Source: Sphingobacterium oryzagri (GTDB lineage Bacteria; Bacteroidota; Bacteroidia; Sphingobacteriales; Sphingobacteriaceae). Taken from it: DNA of 64,000 nucleotides. Positions 47,828 through 56,491 of the stretch are shown one piece after another. Location of the stretch: the NCBI RefSeq assembly GCF_028736175.1, contig NZ_CP117880.1, forward strand, positions 5,022,001 through 5,086,000, read 5' to 3'. Position numbers and translations under genes: made by a program. A model generated the notes under the pieces. The model was not told the origin of the DNA. It was given only the letters and a program-made list of their open reading frames with translations, and did no database searches. Each line of letters opens with the position of its first letter. Positions within the stretch are counted from its first letter, which is position 1.

Positions 47828-48340
47828 TTAAGAGCGCTCAAATGTGAATCCTTCTTTGTACTCCCATGGCCCGCCTCTATATCTCCACAGGTCCATACCG
47901 ATTGCCCGAGCCGTGAAGGGGGTAAACCTTTCACTGAGCTCATGTAATAATTCTTTCGAGGCAGCGGGCGTAACTTTATTCTGCACAGTAATATGTGGCA
48001 TAAATCGCTGTTTATCCTGTGGAATCAGATCCTTGGCAAACGCATCACCTAACTTCTGGTGGAGATGCTGTAAAATACCGCTCTCGATTTGGAAAGCTAC
48101 TCCAGCTCCCAAATGACGAAGACCGGTAACCTGCATATCGAAAGGTTCTTGTATGATCTCACCTAACACTGCAAAAGTGTGCGCACTGTCCGGCAATTTA
48201 TGAAATAACGTAAGATGGGCTTTTAAATAGTTCCGCTCGACTGGAAAGTGTTTTTTGCGAAGCGCATCAAAAAAAGCTTGACTCTCCTGATCTAGCCGAA
48301 GCGTCAATATATAGGTTATGCTGTCTTGCTTCTCTTGCAT
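47828..48340 (-). CDS. 2'-5' RNA ligase family (2H phosphoesterase) protein, copy B
   Basis: About 170 residues with both 2H motifs intact (HLTLFHKLP and HITVQNK), so still likely catalytic. The preferred ATG is at 48340; a TTG at 48352 extends the frame. The start lies within the broken DUF2256 gene, so loss of translation there could reduce coupling to this gene. Confidence 0.87.
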   Translation of the reverse strand: MQEKQDSITYILTLRLDQESQAFFDALRKKHFPVERNYLKAHLTLFHKLPDSAHTFAVLGEIIQEPFDMQVTGLRHLGAGVAFQIESGILQHLHQKLGDAFAKDLIPQDKQRFMPHITVQNKVTPAASKELLHELSERFTPFTARAIGMDLWRYRGGPWEYKEGFTFERS

Positions 48341-48459
48341 CGCTCTGAACAATATTTAACTTCTTCCTAATTCTTCTTCCACTTTTTACGCCAAGTGAAC
48401 GGCCTTCCACAGGCGGCGCAAATCTTCTGCGGTAGATCTTGCTTTTTAACCCCGTTCAT
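48316..48459 (-). pseudogene. DUF2256 gene with in-frame amber codon (copy B)
   Basis: The same 144-base frame as the intact copy at 15370-15513, but the second tryptophan codon of the WEKNW motif is TAG (48367-48369 on the plus strand reads CTA) where copy A has TGG. The product would stop after WRKKWKKN, before the second cysteine pair (YCSERC), which is still encoded downstream. No indels, so the lesion looks recent or selectively tolerated. Confidence 0.9.
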
Positions 48460-48931
48460 CTTTCCATTGCTTTTTCATCGCAGCATATTGCGCGTTGGCC
48501 TCGGCCTGATTCCATCGTTTATAAAACACGTCTGCAGCTGCGGCCTTTTCCATATCACCGGTGCCGCGTTCCAGTAGCGCATAATCCTGATCCTTATCAT
48601 ACTTTTTCCCTCCCTTGTAGTTCGCATAGCGCCTTGCGCGCGTGTAGCCCATCTGCAAATACTTGCGCGCCATATCTGCGCCTACAAAGTCATTTGCTTT
48701 TAGATAGTCCTCGAACATCGCGAAGATCTTAGCACTACTTTCCTCGGCAATGGCTTCGGTCTTGAAGCGCCAGTACTGGCCAATTTCTGATTTATAGGGT
48801 TCACAGATCAGCACGCCCTGCTCCCCCTTACCAACACGGTATTTCCATGGGCTCGCTCGATAATCGATATCGGGCTTCCATGGATAGTCCTTTTTATCGA
48901 AGTTCAGGTAGCTCGGCTGTCTACTTTTCAT
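48446..48931 (-). CDS. DUF4385 family protein, copy B
   Basis: 161 residues, same length as copy A and about 90% identical by eye; differences include [20 protein letters not shown] against [20 protein letters not shown]. First gene of the operon copy, overlapping the DUF2256 start by 14 bases. Function unknown. Confidence 0.88.
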   Translation of the reverse strand: MKSRQPSYLNFDKKDYPWKPDIDYRASPWKYRVGKGEQGVLICEPYKSEIGQYWRFKTEAIAEESSAKIFAMFEDYLKANDFVGADMARKYLQMGYTRARRYANYKGGKKYDKDQDYALLERGTGDMEKAAAADVFYKRWNQAEANAQYAAMKKQWKDERG

Positions 48932-49079
48932 ATAATTAATTTCATCGCTATACCTATAAGACCCAGTTTATGTAGGAAGAGTTTGGCAAGAGCTATGGTA
49001 TTTTTTTTAGTGGACTTTGTTCGCCAGATAAATAACTGTTTGCAATACCAACATTAACAAGCTTTTAGTAAATTTGGAT

Positions 49080-49835
49080 ATGCCATCCACTTACTTCAAC
49101 TGCAGAAAAGCTTTTGATTTCCGGCCACACCTTTTTCAGGTCGGAACGTTTTTGGGATCCAGACGAGGCTATGAGGATAACCTATTCCTTGTTAAGATCT
49201 ACGAAATCCAAGCTGCGCAATTTGCATCATTTTATGATTTTCACTTTAGCTATGCGCGTGAAAATAAAGTGTCCGACAAGGATTTTTTTAAATACATCTG
49301 GGATATTGTAGCTGTACGCATCGCACACCTCAAACGGCGAAATCCTTTTTCATCTTACCGCGAGCAGAATCAAAAACGACTTCATCAACTAACTCTTTTC
49401 CAAACCTTCCTCCGCGAAATGGATAAATGGAATCTTCGACCGATCGAAGAGTTACTGGAACAAAAAGAACGGCTTATTGCCCAGCAACAAGAGCAGATCG
49501 TCGAACTTCAATCAAAGCTCCGTGTACTGCAGGAATATGACGTGGCGATAAAAGCCATGGTACAAGATGATCACCTGCCTACCTTTATAGATCTGATCCA
49601 GCAGATGAGAAACCTTCAGCTACCAAATGGAAGAAACCTATTAAGGAGCGATCACGAAAGTCCCTATTACAAAATGCTGGCAAAGTATTTCAGTTATGAG
49701 GGTAAAGATATTCCAGTCGACACGCTTCGGAACTACTTTGGCAAAAAGGCACGCGAGGATAGCCGCAAAGGAGTCGCTATTCCGCAAGACAAGAAAATAT
49801 TCCACATCGTGCTGCGCGAGCATATCACAAAATAG
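49080..49835 (+). CDS. Conserved hypothetical protein of the mobilization block
   Basis: About 251 residues, cytoplasmic. The middle contains a coiled coil (LLEQKERLIAQQQEQIVELQ, about 140-165). The end, YFGKKAREDSRKGVAIPQDK, is basic. Such proteins precede HTH/BfmA/DUF5712 mobilization genes in Bacteroidota elements (from memory); the role is not known. The ATG at 49080 is preferred over the TTG at 49074. Confidence 0.6.
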   Translation: MPSTYFNCRKAFDFRPHLFQVGTFLGSRRGYEDNLFLVKIYEIQAAQFASFYDFHFSYARENKVSDKDFFKYIWDIVAVRIAHLKRRNPFSSYREQNQKRLHQLTLFQTFLREMDKWNLRPIEELLEQKERLIAQQQEQIVELQSKLRVLQEYDVAIKAMVQDDHLPTFIDLIQQMRNLQLPNGRNLLRSDHESPYYKMLAKYFSYEGKDIPVDTLRNYFGKKAREDSRKGVAIPQDKKIFHIVLREHITK

Positions 49836-49963
49836 CTCGTGCGGCTTCTGTACATGACCAACGCCCCACGATGGTCATTCATTTTGGCTCCATACGCCGC
49901 ATTTTTGTGTTGGAATCCCGCCCGCTAAAAGCTTGCTGACCGGGGGGGGCAAAAACACAACTT

Positions 49964-50236
49964 ATGGAGATACTTGTACTATCAAATGAAGAGCTGTTAA
50001 AGTTCAAGCGCGAACTGCTCGAAGAAATCAAAAATCTGCTAGAAGACCGACCGGCTGAACGGCCGCCGCAGTGGCTGCGTAGCGCACAGGTGAGAAAGAT
50101 GTTGGGTATCTCGCCAGGAACATTGCAGAACCTGCGTGTGAACGGCATACTTCCGTATCGCAAGATCGGCGGTAGCATGTTTTATAACGCTGCCGACATC
50201 CAACGCATGATGAAAGGGGGCAAAGCAAATGGATAA
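49964..50236 (+). CDS. Helix-turn-helix protein, excisionase/MerR-like
   Basis: 90 residues. An N-terminal coiled segment (LKFKRELLEEIKNLLED) is followed by a winged HTH: WLRSAQVRKMLGISPGTLQN and LPYRKIGGSMFYNAADIQRM, the typical excisionase-like (HTH_17) pattern of Bacteroidota mobile elements. It may control excision or transcription of the mobilization genes. It overlaps the next gene by 8 bases. A G8 run (about 49943-49950) lies just upstream. Confidence 0.87.
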   Translation: MEILVLSNEELLKFKRELLEEIKNLLEDRPAERPPQWLRSAQVRKMLGISPGTLQNLRVNGILPYRKIGGSMFYNAADIQRMMKGGKANG

Positions 50237-50546
50237 TACCGTCTTATTTCCACAGCATCCCTCTACGCCTTTTTTTAAGCGCGTGGCGCAGGACAAAAGG
50301 TTACGTCCCTCGCATGTGGCCTTGCTTTCGGCATTGTACCAACATAGCGATTACCCAAGTTCAGCTTCTTTCAGGGCAAGTAGACGAAAGCTGATGCATT
50401 TTTCGCGGATACGCTCCATCTCGACCTATCACACTTGCTTGAAGGATCTCATAGCATATGGCTACTTACAATATGAGCCTTCGTGGCATCCCAAGCATGC
50501 AAGTGAGTTTTGCTTTATCACCATACAAGAGGAGGATTATGCCTAA
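50229..50546 (+). CDS. Helix-turn-helix protein of the mobilization operon
   Basis: 105 residues. The pattern LRPSHVALLSALYQHSDYPS, then ASRRKLMHFSRIRSISTYHT, is a winged-HTH similar to replication-initiator-type or DnaD-like regulators of integrative elements. It starts within the previous gene (8-base overlap), and its last codons contain the BfmA start (ATGCCTAA), indicating translational coupling across the operon. Confidence 0.75.
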   Translation: MDNTVLFPQHPSTPFFKRVAQDKRLRPSHVALLSALYQHSDYPSSASFRASRRKLMHFSRIRSISTYHTCLKDLIAYGYLQYEPSWHPKHASEFCFITIQEEDYA

Positions 50547-51093
50547 AGTTGATGAAAATAATAAATCAGTTCGCTTTACCGCTGCCTCTGATGAGCGCCT
50601 AACCAACCTCTCTTTAAAATTGGGACGCACCAAACGTCAGCTAGTTATAGAAATGGTGGATTACTTCTACAAAAGCAAAAAAGATCCGGCAGACCTGAAT
50701 GATGAGGTATTGAAAAAAGAACTCTCGCGCGGCATCAATCGAATAATCTCTTTCTTTAGGACCCAAGAAACGGAATTTCACATCCCCATCCTCTCCATTA
50801 CCGGAGAAATCGTCAAAGCAACTCAATCGATACAGGAAGGGATCAAAAAATTAACGAATCAACAGAATGGCATACAGACAGCTGTTTCCCAAAATCTGGC
50901 CCGTCAAAAAGTAATCGAAGATTTGTTGGAAAAGGTACTTATGGGATTCTTGGGCAAAGAGAAGCTGAAATCAGCTTTCCGGAAGATCTTGGAGGATTAT
51001 ATTACCCAAAGGGAAACGATTGGCTGGGCGACTTCATCTACGAAGAAAGATGAGCTAGTAAAACATGTGCGTGCGGCTGTGGATAAACTGTAA
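50539..51093 (+). CDS. BfmA/BtgA family mobilization protein
   Basis: 184 residues from the ATG at 50539, preceded by a strong AGGAGG-like sequence, which decides the start over an upstream ATG. The N-terminal ribbon-helix-helix-like part (SVRFTAASDERLTNLSLKLG) is followed by long helices (IQEGIKKLTNQQNGIQTAVS). BfmA/BtgA proteins bind the transfer origin and help relaxases in Bacteroides mobilizable elements. DUF5712 follows 10 bases later. Confidence 0.85.
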   Translation: MPKVDENNKSVRFTAASDERLTNLSLKLGRTKRQLVIEMVDYFYKSKKDPADLNDEVLKKELSRGINRIISFFRTQETEFHIPILSITGEIVKATQSIQEGIKKLTNQQNGIQTAVSQNLARQKVIEDLLEKVLMGFLGKEKLKSAFRKILEDYITQRETIGWATSSTKKDELVKHVRAAVDKL

Positions 51094-51103
51094 ACAATGT
51101 TCT

Positions 51104-52039
51104 ATGTTCATCAACATTACCGATTCGCAAACCGGCGACAATAAGGGGAGCGCCGCCGCGCTGGTCCAGTACCTGGAAAAGGAAAATAAAGATCGGCACA
51201 GGGACGATCAGGAGCTGTGGTTCAATGGACAGCAACACGATGTCTTACCGCAGCTTGTGCGCGTTGCAATAGATCGAAATATTGCAAAGCTTTCCAATAA
51301 TGATAGCAAGTTCTTTCTGATCAACATCAGTCCCAGCCAAAAGGAACTTGATCATCTGATTTTAAAATACGGAAAGGATACAGCGGGTGACTTACTAAAA
51401 GATTTTGGCGTGAAGATGATGGATGAATACGCCCGCAATTTTAAACGGCCGGGCGTAATGGATAACCGTGATCTCCTTTGGTTCGGAAAGCTCGAACAGC
51501 ATAGATACTACAAGCATAGCGACAAAGAGGTGAAAAGCGGTGAGCGAAAGATCGGCGAGAAAAAGGAGGGCAATCAAATGCATCTGCAGATCATCGTTAG
51601 CCGGAAAGACATCACAAACCGCATCAAGTTAAGTCCGTTGAATAACTCTAGGGGAAGCAATGTATCCCACTCTGCTAAGCTAGGCCAGTTTGACCGAAGG
51701 GCCTTCAAGGAATCTGGGGAGTTTGTTTTTGATCGTATGTTTGATTTTCAGCGCAACTATAAAGATACGATGCATTATGCCAGTACCATGCGTAACGGTA
51801 CTATTCAGGATAAAGCTGCATTGTATAGCTTAGCCAAACTTTTGACAAATACCGACCTCGTGCTGGCAAAAAGTGAATTTCCTAAAACAAGCAGTCTAAA
51901 TAACGATACATCGCTTGGAATAGTAAATACAATAACTGGGGCTCTAGATTTAATCCCTGGCATGAGCGCCGGCGGGCCATCACAATCGGATATGTCAGAA
52001 GAAGAAAAAAGAAAACGTAAACGACGCAGGAAGCTATGA
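51104..52039 (+). CDS. DUF5712 family mobilization (relaxase-like, MobB/BtgB-type) protein
   Basis: 311 residues from the ATG at 51104. Blocks typical of this group: FINITDSQTGDNKGSAAALV at the start, QYLEKENK, LLWFGKLEQHRYYKHSDKEV, and QMHLQIIVSRKD, in which His/Gln could take part in relaxase chemistry. A highly basic tail (KRKRKRRRKL) suits DNA binding. No coupling protein or Tra genes are nearby, so transfer would need a helper element. Confidence 0.85.
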   Translation: MFINITDSQTGDNKGSAAALVQYLEKENKDRHRDDQELWFNGQQHDVLPQLVRVAIDRNIAKLSNNDSKFFLINISPSQKELDHLILKYGKDTAGDLLKDFGVKMMDEYARNFKRPGVMDNRDLLWFGKLEQHRYYKHSDKEVKSGERKIGEKKEGNQMHLQIIVSRKDITNRIKLSPLNNSRGSNVSHSAKLGQFDRRAFKESGEFVFDRMFDFQRNYKDTMHYASTMRNGTIQDKAALYSLAKLLTNTDLVLAKSEFPKTSSLNNDTSLGIVNTITGALDLIPGMSAGGPSQSDMSEEEKRKRKRRRKL

Positions 52040-52428
52040 TCGCATCGTTGGGATGAATTTACGTGTTAACGTTTTGCGATTTTTATAACATGTTATGAGC
52101 TTCATGTTACAATTTATCGATTTTCTTAACATGAGCTCCATTCGTTGAATATGTTTTAAATGGCTGGTATTAAAAATACAGCATCTTGGTTAGCATATAG
52201 GATTATCTAGGTGAAGGGCAGCCAACTAATAGATCTTTCGAAAAAAGTTAAGGCTAAAACCACACAACTAAAATCCTTTAAAACAAAGACTTACAAGAGA
52301 CACTTAGGAGGTTACCGACATTGATGTCGGTAACCCCTCTATCGTAAGAAAAACTGTGTGCAAAGATATCGGAGCTTATCGGACTTACAAAAGCGTTATT
52401 TAATGCATTAGACAACCTAAATCATGCG
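52040..52428. other. Intergenic region after the mobilization block
   Basis: No gene. A short inverted pair, GGTTACCGACATtgatgTCGGTAACC (arms 52311-52320 and 52327-52336 approximately), is a likely terminator-like hairpin. The transfer origin could lie here or near 49.9 kb but was not identified. Confidence 0.45.
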
Positions 52429-52459
52429 ATGAGCCGAATAAATATTTTATTCGGCTCAT
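52429..52459. promoter_or_regulatory. Palindromic operator 1 upstream of fic
   Basis: ATGAGCCGAATAAA and TTTATTCGGCTCAT are perfect 14-base arms separated by TAT. The GAGCCGA half-site recurs in operator 2, 45 bases downstream. Confidence 0.75.
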
Positions 52460-52473
52460 ATATTCGTTATATT

Positions 52474-52502
52474 TGAGCCGAATAATCAAAATAATCGGCT
52501 CA
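52474..52502. promoter_or_regulatory. Palindromic operator 2 overlapping the fic start codon
   Basis: TGAGCCGA ... TCGGCTCA, 8-base arms with a 13-base spacer. The right arm ends on the first base of the fic ATG. It carries the same half-site as operator 1, implying cooperative binding, probably by the Fic protein's own C-terminal winged helix. Confidence 0.7.
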
Positions 52503-53605
52503 TGGCGTACAATTGGCAACTAGCGGGCTGGCCCGAATTCAATTATGATGTGTCTCAAATTCAAACGACCATTCTTGCGTTTGCGCAGGAGACTGGCGAA
52601 ATGAATGGCCTTATACAGGGATTGCCCGAAGACCTAAAACAGGAAACCATGCTCCAGCTTATGCTTTCAGAAGCGATCAAGACATCTGAAATTGAGGGGG
52701 AATACATCAGCCGAGAGGATGTCATGTCTTCCATCCGCAATAACTTAGGACTAAATGATATTCCGGTCAATGTTCGAGATCGGCAGGCCTCGGGTGTCGC
52801 GCAACTCATGGTGCAAGTGCGAGAAACTTTCCAAGAACCTTTATCACTGGACGTGCTTAAGTCATGGCATCGGTTGCTATTTCCAGATCAAAGTCGCATT
52901 ACGCCCGGAGATTGGCGCCATGGCAGCGCACCCATGCAGGTAGTTTCAGGAGCGTATGGTAGAGAGGTCGTTCATTACGAGGCTCCTCCTTCCGACCGTG
53001 TGCAGCAGGAAATGGAAGCTTTCGAGGGTTGGTATAATTCGACATCTTTCTCTTTAGAAGGCCCGATAGCGGAAGCGATATTGAAGTCGGCAATCGCACA
53101 TCTCTATTTCGAATCTATCCATCCTTTTGAAGACGGCAATGGACGGATCGGTCGCGCAATAGCAGAGAAAGCCTTGTCCCAATCGCTTAATCGTCCAGTG
53201 ATGTTAAGTCTATCCAAAACTATTGAAGCAAATAAGCAGGCCTATTATAATGCATTGAAGCAGGCACAGCGCACCCTAGACATCACCGAATGGATTGCAT
53301 ATTTTACACAGGTAATTTTGGACGCGCAGCGCGATGCAAAAACAATGGTATTGTTCACGCTAAAGAAAGCTAGATTTTATGATCATTATAAAAACCAACT
53401 TGATGAGCGACAGCTGAAGGTAATAAATAGAATCCTTAGCGAAGGGCCATCTGGTTTTGAAGGTGGAATAACAGCAAAAAAATATATGGGAATTACGAAG
53501 GTGTCCAAAGCAACCGCCACACGTGACTTACAGCACCTGCATGCCATAGGCGCATTGATCGCAGCGGGCGGCGGACGATCTGTTCGGTATGAGTTGAATA
53601 TATAA
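52502..53605 (+). CDS. Fic family AMP-transferase-type protein with winged-helix C-terminus
   Basis: 367 residues. The N-terminal DUF4172-like helical region carries the inhibitory motif TSEIEG (residues 61-66, S/TxxxEG), so activity is self-restrained. The full Fic loop HPFEDGNGRIGR starts near residue 207. The last ~75 residues form a winged helix (MGITKVSKATATRDLQHLHA) that probably binds DNA. Known chemistry: transfer of AMP to protein hydroxyls. The operators at its start codon suggest autorepression. It lies between mobilization and defence genes. Confidence 0.92.
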   Translation: MAYNWQLAGWPEFNYDVSQIQTTILAFAQETGEMNGLIQGLPEDLKQETMLQLMLSEAIKTSEIEGEYISREDVMSSIRNNLGLNDIPVNVRDRQASGVAQLMVQVRETFQEPLSLDVLKSWHRLLFPDQSRITPGDWRHGSAPMQVVSGAYGREVVHYEAPPSDRVQQEMEAFEGWYNSTSFSLEGPIAEAILKSAIAHLYFESIHPFEDGNGRIGRAIAEKALSQSLNRPVMLSLSKTIEANKQAYYNALKQAQRTLDITEWIAYFTQVILDAQRDAKTMVLFTLKKARFYDHYKNQLDERQLKVINRILSEGPSGFEGGITAKKYMGITKVSKATATRDLQHLHAIGALIAAGGGRSVRYELNI

Positions 53606-54784
53606 TAGGGATCACCATTATGGAATATTGAAAAAGTAATCATCTTTAGACTTGACATATTTTTTGCGCTTGGTGATATGAGCCGCGTCATGTACTATTG
53701 ACCGCACAATAGATATCGGAACTATTAATTCCACCGGGTTCACCCACTAATACGGTCTTTCTAATCACGAACTGTTGATAATTTGAACCTTTCTTTGGAA
53801 ATTCATCTTCGATACCAAACTGGCCGAAGTTGCCTATCGGTTAGAAAAGAACTTTGATCCCCTAAATCGCAGTTATCGTTTTGCAGGCTCCTGCGCATAC
53901 TTGCATAAATATTCTTTTTTTGTTGTAACTATATGCTAATACCGCTAATCAGGGATTGCTCTCAATCTATGCAAAGTTTACACATCGTAAATTTTTAGAA
54001 ACTTGATCAAAGTCTACGGGAATGTATGAATCGCAAAACAGAATCCAAATAAACAAGCGCCTTTAAACAAAATTTATCTCACAACTCAAATAATAAAAAG
54101 ACCAGAATCGATCCCTATGTAAAATAAGCATTCCATTTCATGAATTATTTGGAAATAAATAAAAAATGTTACACCTTTAAATAGCTAATGGAAAACAAAA
54201 AAATCAACATTATTAACTATATAATTTCTTTGATGGTCCTTAGTCTGTCTATTGTTTGGAAATTGCATTGGTCAGAAAAATGAAGATTAAGATATCTGTA
54301 TTAACGCTTTTTAATAAAAATGAAAAATCTATAACGTGTATCAATGAAGCTTTTTTAAATATTACTGCATCATTTGAAAAATAAAATATTGTTTTTCATC
54401 TAAACATTTTGGTAGACGATTCGATATACGGGAAACCGTAACAGCATCAATCTGGATTTAAATACTTTTGTAGAACAAACTCATCAATGACAGTAATAAG
54501 AAAGCACTTATATTTTTGATGTCTCCTAGATTGACGTGGATTTTTCGCAGTCTCTCCAAGAACATTGCTTTCAGAACAATCAATCGCGAATAAGTTCACT
54601 AAGTAATTGATGAACTACAAAACGACCTCGCCATTTTAATTGAAAATGCTATGAAATATATAAGAAGTCCGACACGTACAAATTGGATACAAGATTTAAA
54701 CCAATTAAACTGACTAAAGACTACCAAAGAATACATTAATCAAAGTTGAGCTCAACAAAGCTCGGAAACATTTATATAAATATC
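53606..54784. other. Long non-coding region with possible gene remnant
   Basis: About 1.2 kb with no complete gene. On the minus strand, 53688-53840 encodes a 50-residue start-less frame (including FGIEDEFPKKGSN and VLVGEPGGINSSD) that reads like the decayed C-terminus of a protein. The remainder (53900-54780) is very AT-rich with dense stops, suggesting a relic of insertion and decay. Confidence 0.45.
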
Positions 54785-55645
54785 ATGGCAAAAAAAAGCA
54801 CTTTTTTTATTTTAAACGTAAAACTACAAAACGTCGAAAACAACGACGAAAGATCTTCTCGATATAGAGAATTGATTTCGGAGCTCTCTAATGATAGACA
54901 CATTTTGAAAGTAAGAGCAAAAAATGCGGCCGTCATAATGTATGCAAGCTATGGAGACAGTTCCATACCTTATATCTACGGACGAATCGCCAAAGGAATA
55001 CAGTTAGATGGCCAAGAAATTGAGGTAATAAAAGACGGAAATCAATCAACGGAAATTAACGACCCGAATTCCGTAAAATTGCCGAATGTAGCAAGATACA
55101 TATTTGTTCCACTCGCGCACAGGCTGTGTGTAGAAAAGGTAGCAAATGGCCCCCTACCAAATGAAGTGGAAAAATATTTAAAAGACTTCTTAGTGAGGTA
55201 TTTAAAAAAAGATGAAAAAATAGAAGTAATATTAGAAAAAGACGAACAAACGATTGACCGCATATTAAAAGCAAAAACTGTTCTTGAAATAAATTATAAA
55301 ATATCCTACACAAATGAAGATATCGGGTCTGCGATGGACACTTTGTTTGATAAAGAGCTAAAAGATAGCAAAATAGGGCAAATCGAAGTAAAAGCGAAAG
55401 CCGACAACGATGTAGATGGTCTTAAAATAAATGGAACGCCAATCTTAGAAGGCGGAATCAAATTGGCTGAATCTAATGGAGAGATTAAGAGAGCTGTAAT
55501 AATACCGAAGGGAAAAACCAAAAAGGAAACGATATCTAACGAGAAAAAACCTAAAACTATTGAAATTGAAGAAAATGATAATATTCCTTTTTGGGAGCAA
55601 TTATATAAAAAAATAATGAATAAATACAGGCCAAATGCTAACTAA
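54785..55645 (+). CDS. DUF4747-like protein, first gene of a membrane-effector pair
   Basis: 286 residues from the ATG at 54785; a TTG at 54746 extends the frame. The beta-rich N-terminus (STFFILNVKLQNV, then AAVIMYASYGDSSIPYIYGR), the middle ARYIFVPLAHRLCVEKVANG and LEINYKISYTNEDIG resemble DUF4747 proteins (from memory, unverified). The C-terminal tail is charged. It overlaps the membrane-protein gene by 11 bases. It may be a sensor that triggers its membrane partner. Confidence 0.7.
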   Translation: MAKKSTFFILNVKLQNVENNDERSSRYRELISELSNDRHILKVRAKNAAVIMYASYGDSSIPYIYGRIAKGIQLDGQEIEVIKDGNQSTEINDPNSVKLPNVARYIFVPLAHRLCVEKVANGPLPNEVEKYLKDFLVRYLKKDEKIEVILEKDEQTIDRILKAKTVLEINYKISYTNEDIGSAMDTLFDKELKDSKIGQIEVKAKADNDVDGLKINGTPILEGGIKLAESNGEIKRAVIIPKGKTKKETISNEKKPKTIEIEENDNIPFWEQLYKKIMNKYRPNAN

Positions 55646-56297
55646 TGATCAAATTAAGAAGAATCACTCCAATTCTTGGAAAACTATCTGGATGATCTAT
55701 AATGCAAACCAAAAGTTCTATAAGGGTATGTTCTTTTGGGTAGCAATTTTATTGGACGTTATCGTATTAATTTTCGCCCTTTTGACACGAAGCGACTTCT
55801 ATACCTTAATCTGCAAAACAGTAGACCTACATTTAACTATTTTGCCCAACCTGCTGGGATTTAATTTGGGATCTTATGCACTACTAATTGGTCTAGCTTC
55901 ATCAAATTTTTTACATAAATTTACCGGCGGTCTAAACGAGGGATTTACTTTCTTTCAAAAAGCAAGTGCAGTTTTTGCTGTAAGTGTTATACTTCAAGCC
56001 TTTACATTGAGCATAGCTTTTACAATTAAACAAATCATCCTCGTCCAAGAACTATCGATACCAGGAAGTTTGAATATAGGCAAATGTCTCCTACAATACG
56101 TAAATTACATGTTTTTTTTGGGAATAAATTTTTTAGGAATATATTCTGTATTGATAATATTGATGCTCGCCAAAAACATTTTTGCTTTGGGCCAAACAGC
56201 AAATTTCTTCAGCGGCATTGAACAACTAAAAGCAGCTCAGTCAGAAAAAAAACAACAAACTTTTGTAGAATATTTACTAAGCTTCTTAAAAAGATGA
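55635..56297 (+). CDS. Four-helix membrane protein, second gene of the pair
   Basis: 220 residues with four predicted membrane helices near 26-46 (FFWVAILLDVIVLIFALL), 62-88, 108-132 and 150-183 (FLGIYSVLIILMLAKNIFAL), and short cytoplasmic ends. No channel family recognised. The 11-base overlap with the DUF4747-like gene means tight coupling. A small multi-pass protein next to a cytoplasmic sensor is the architecture of abortive-infection systems that disrupt the membrane; that role is inference. Confidence 0.75.
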   Translation: MLTNDQIKKNHSNSWKTIWMIYNANQKFYKGMFFWVAILLDVIVLIFALLTRSDFYTLICKTVDLHLTILPNLLGFNLGSYALLIGLASSNFLHKFTGGLNEGFTFFQKASAVFAVSVILQAFTLSIAFTIKQIILVQELSIPGSLNIGKCLLQYVNYMFFLGINFLGIYSVLIILMLAKNIFALGQTANFFSGIEQLKAAQSEKKQQTFVEYLLSFLKR

Positions 56298-56491
56298 ACG
56301 ATTGTTTCAAGGACAACAAATACAAGCATAAATTATAATGGATCTGCCGAAAAAATGGGCTGTCTTAGATAGTACAAGACGTTCCGCTGCGCTAGTGAGC
56401 GACCTCGTTTTATGCACCTATAGAAATCAACCATTAATCGACGATAATAAATTCTTAGATTAACTGCTATTGCAATAAAAACCCAAAATTA

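Larger units (their letters stand above)
46260..48931. repeat. Segmental duplication, island copy B (paired with 13430-15985)
   Basis: Same order and orientation as copy A: lead-in, 11-bp-plus hairpin, NTF2-like gene, DUF3253, 2H phosphoesterase, DUF2256 (broken here), DUF4385. A ~100-base insertion-like difference separates the NTF2-like terminator from the DUF3253 gene compared with copy A. Confidence 0.9.
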
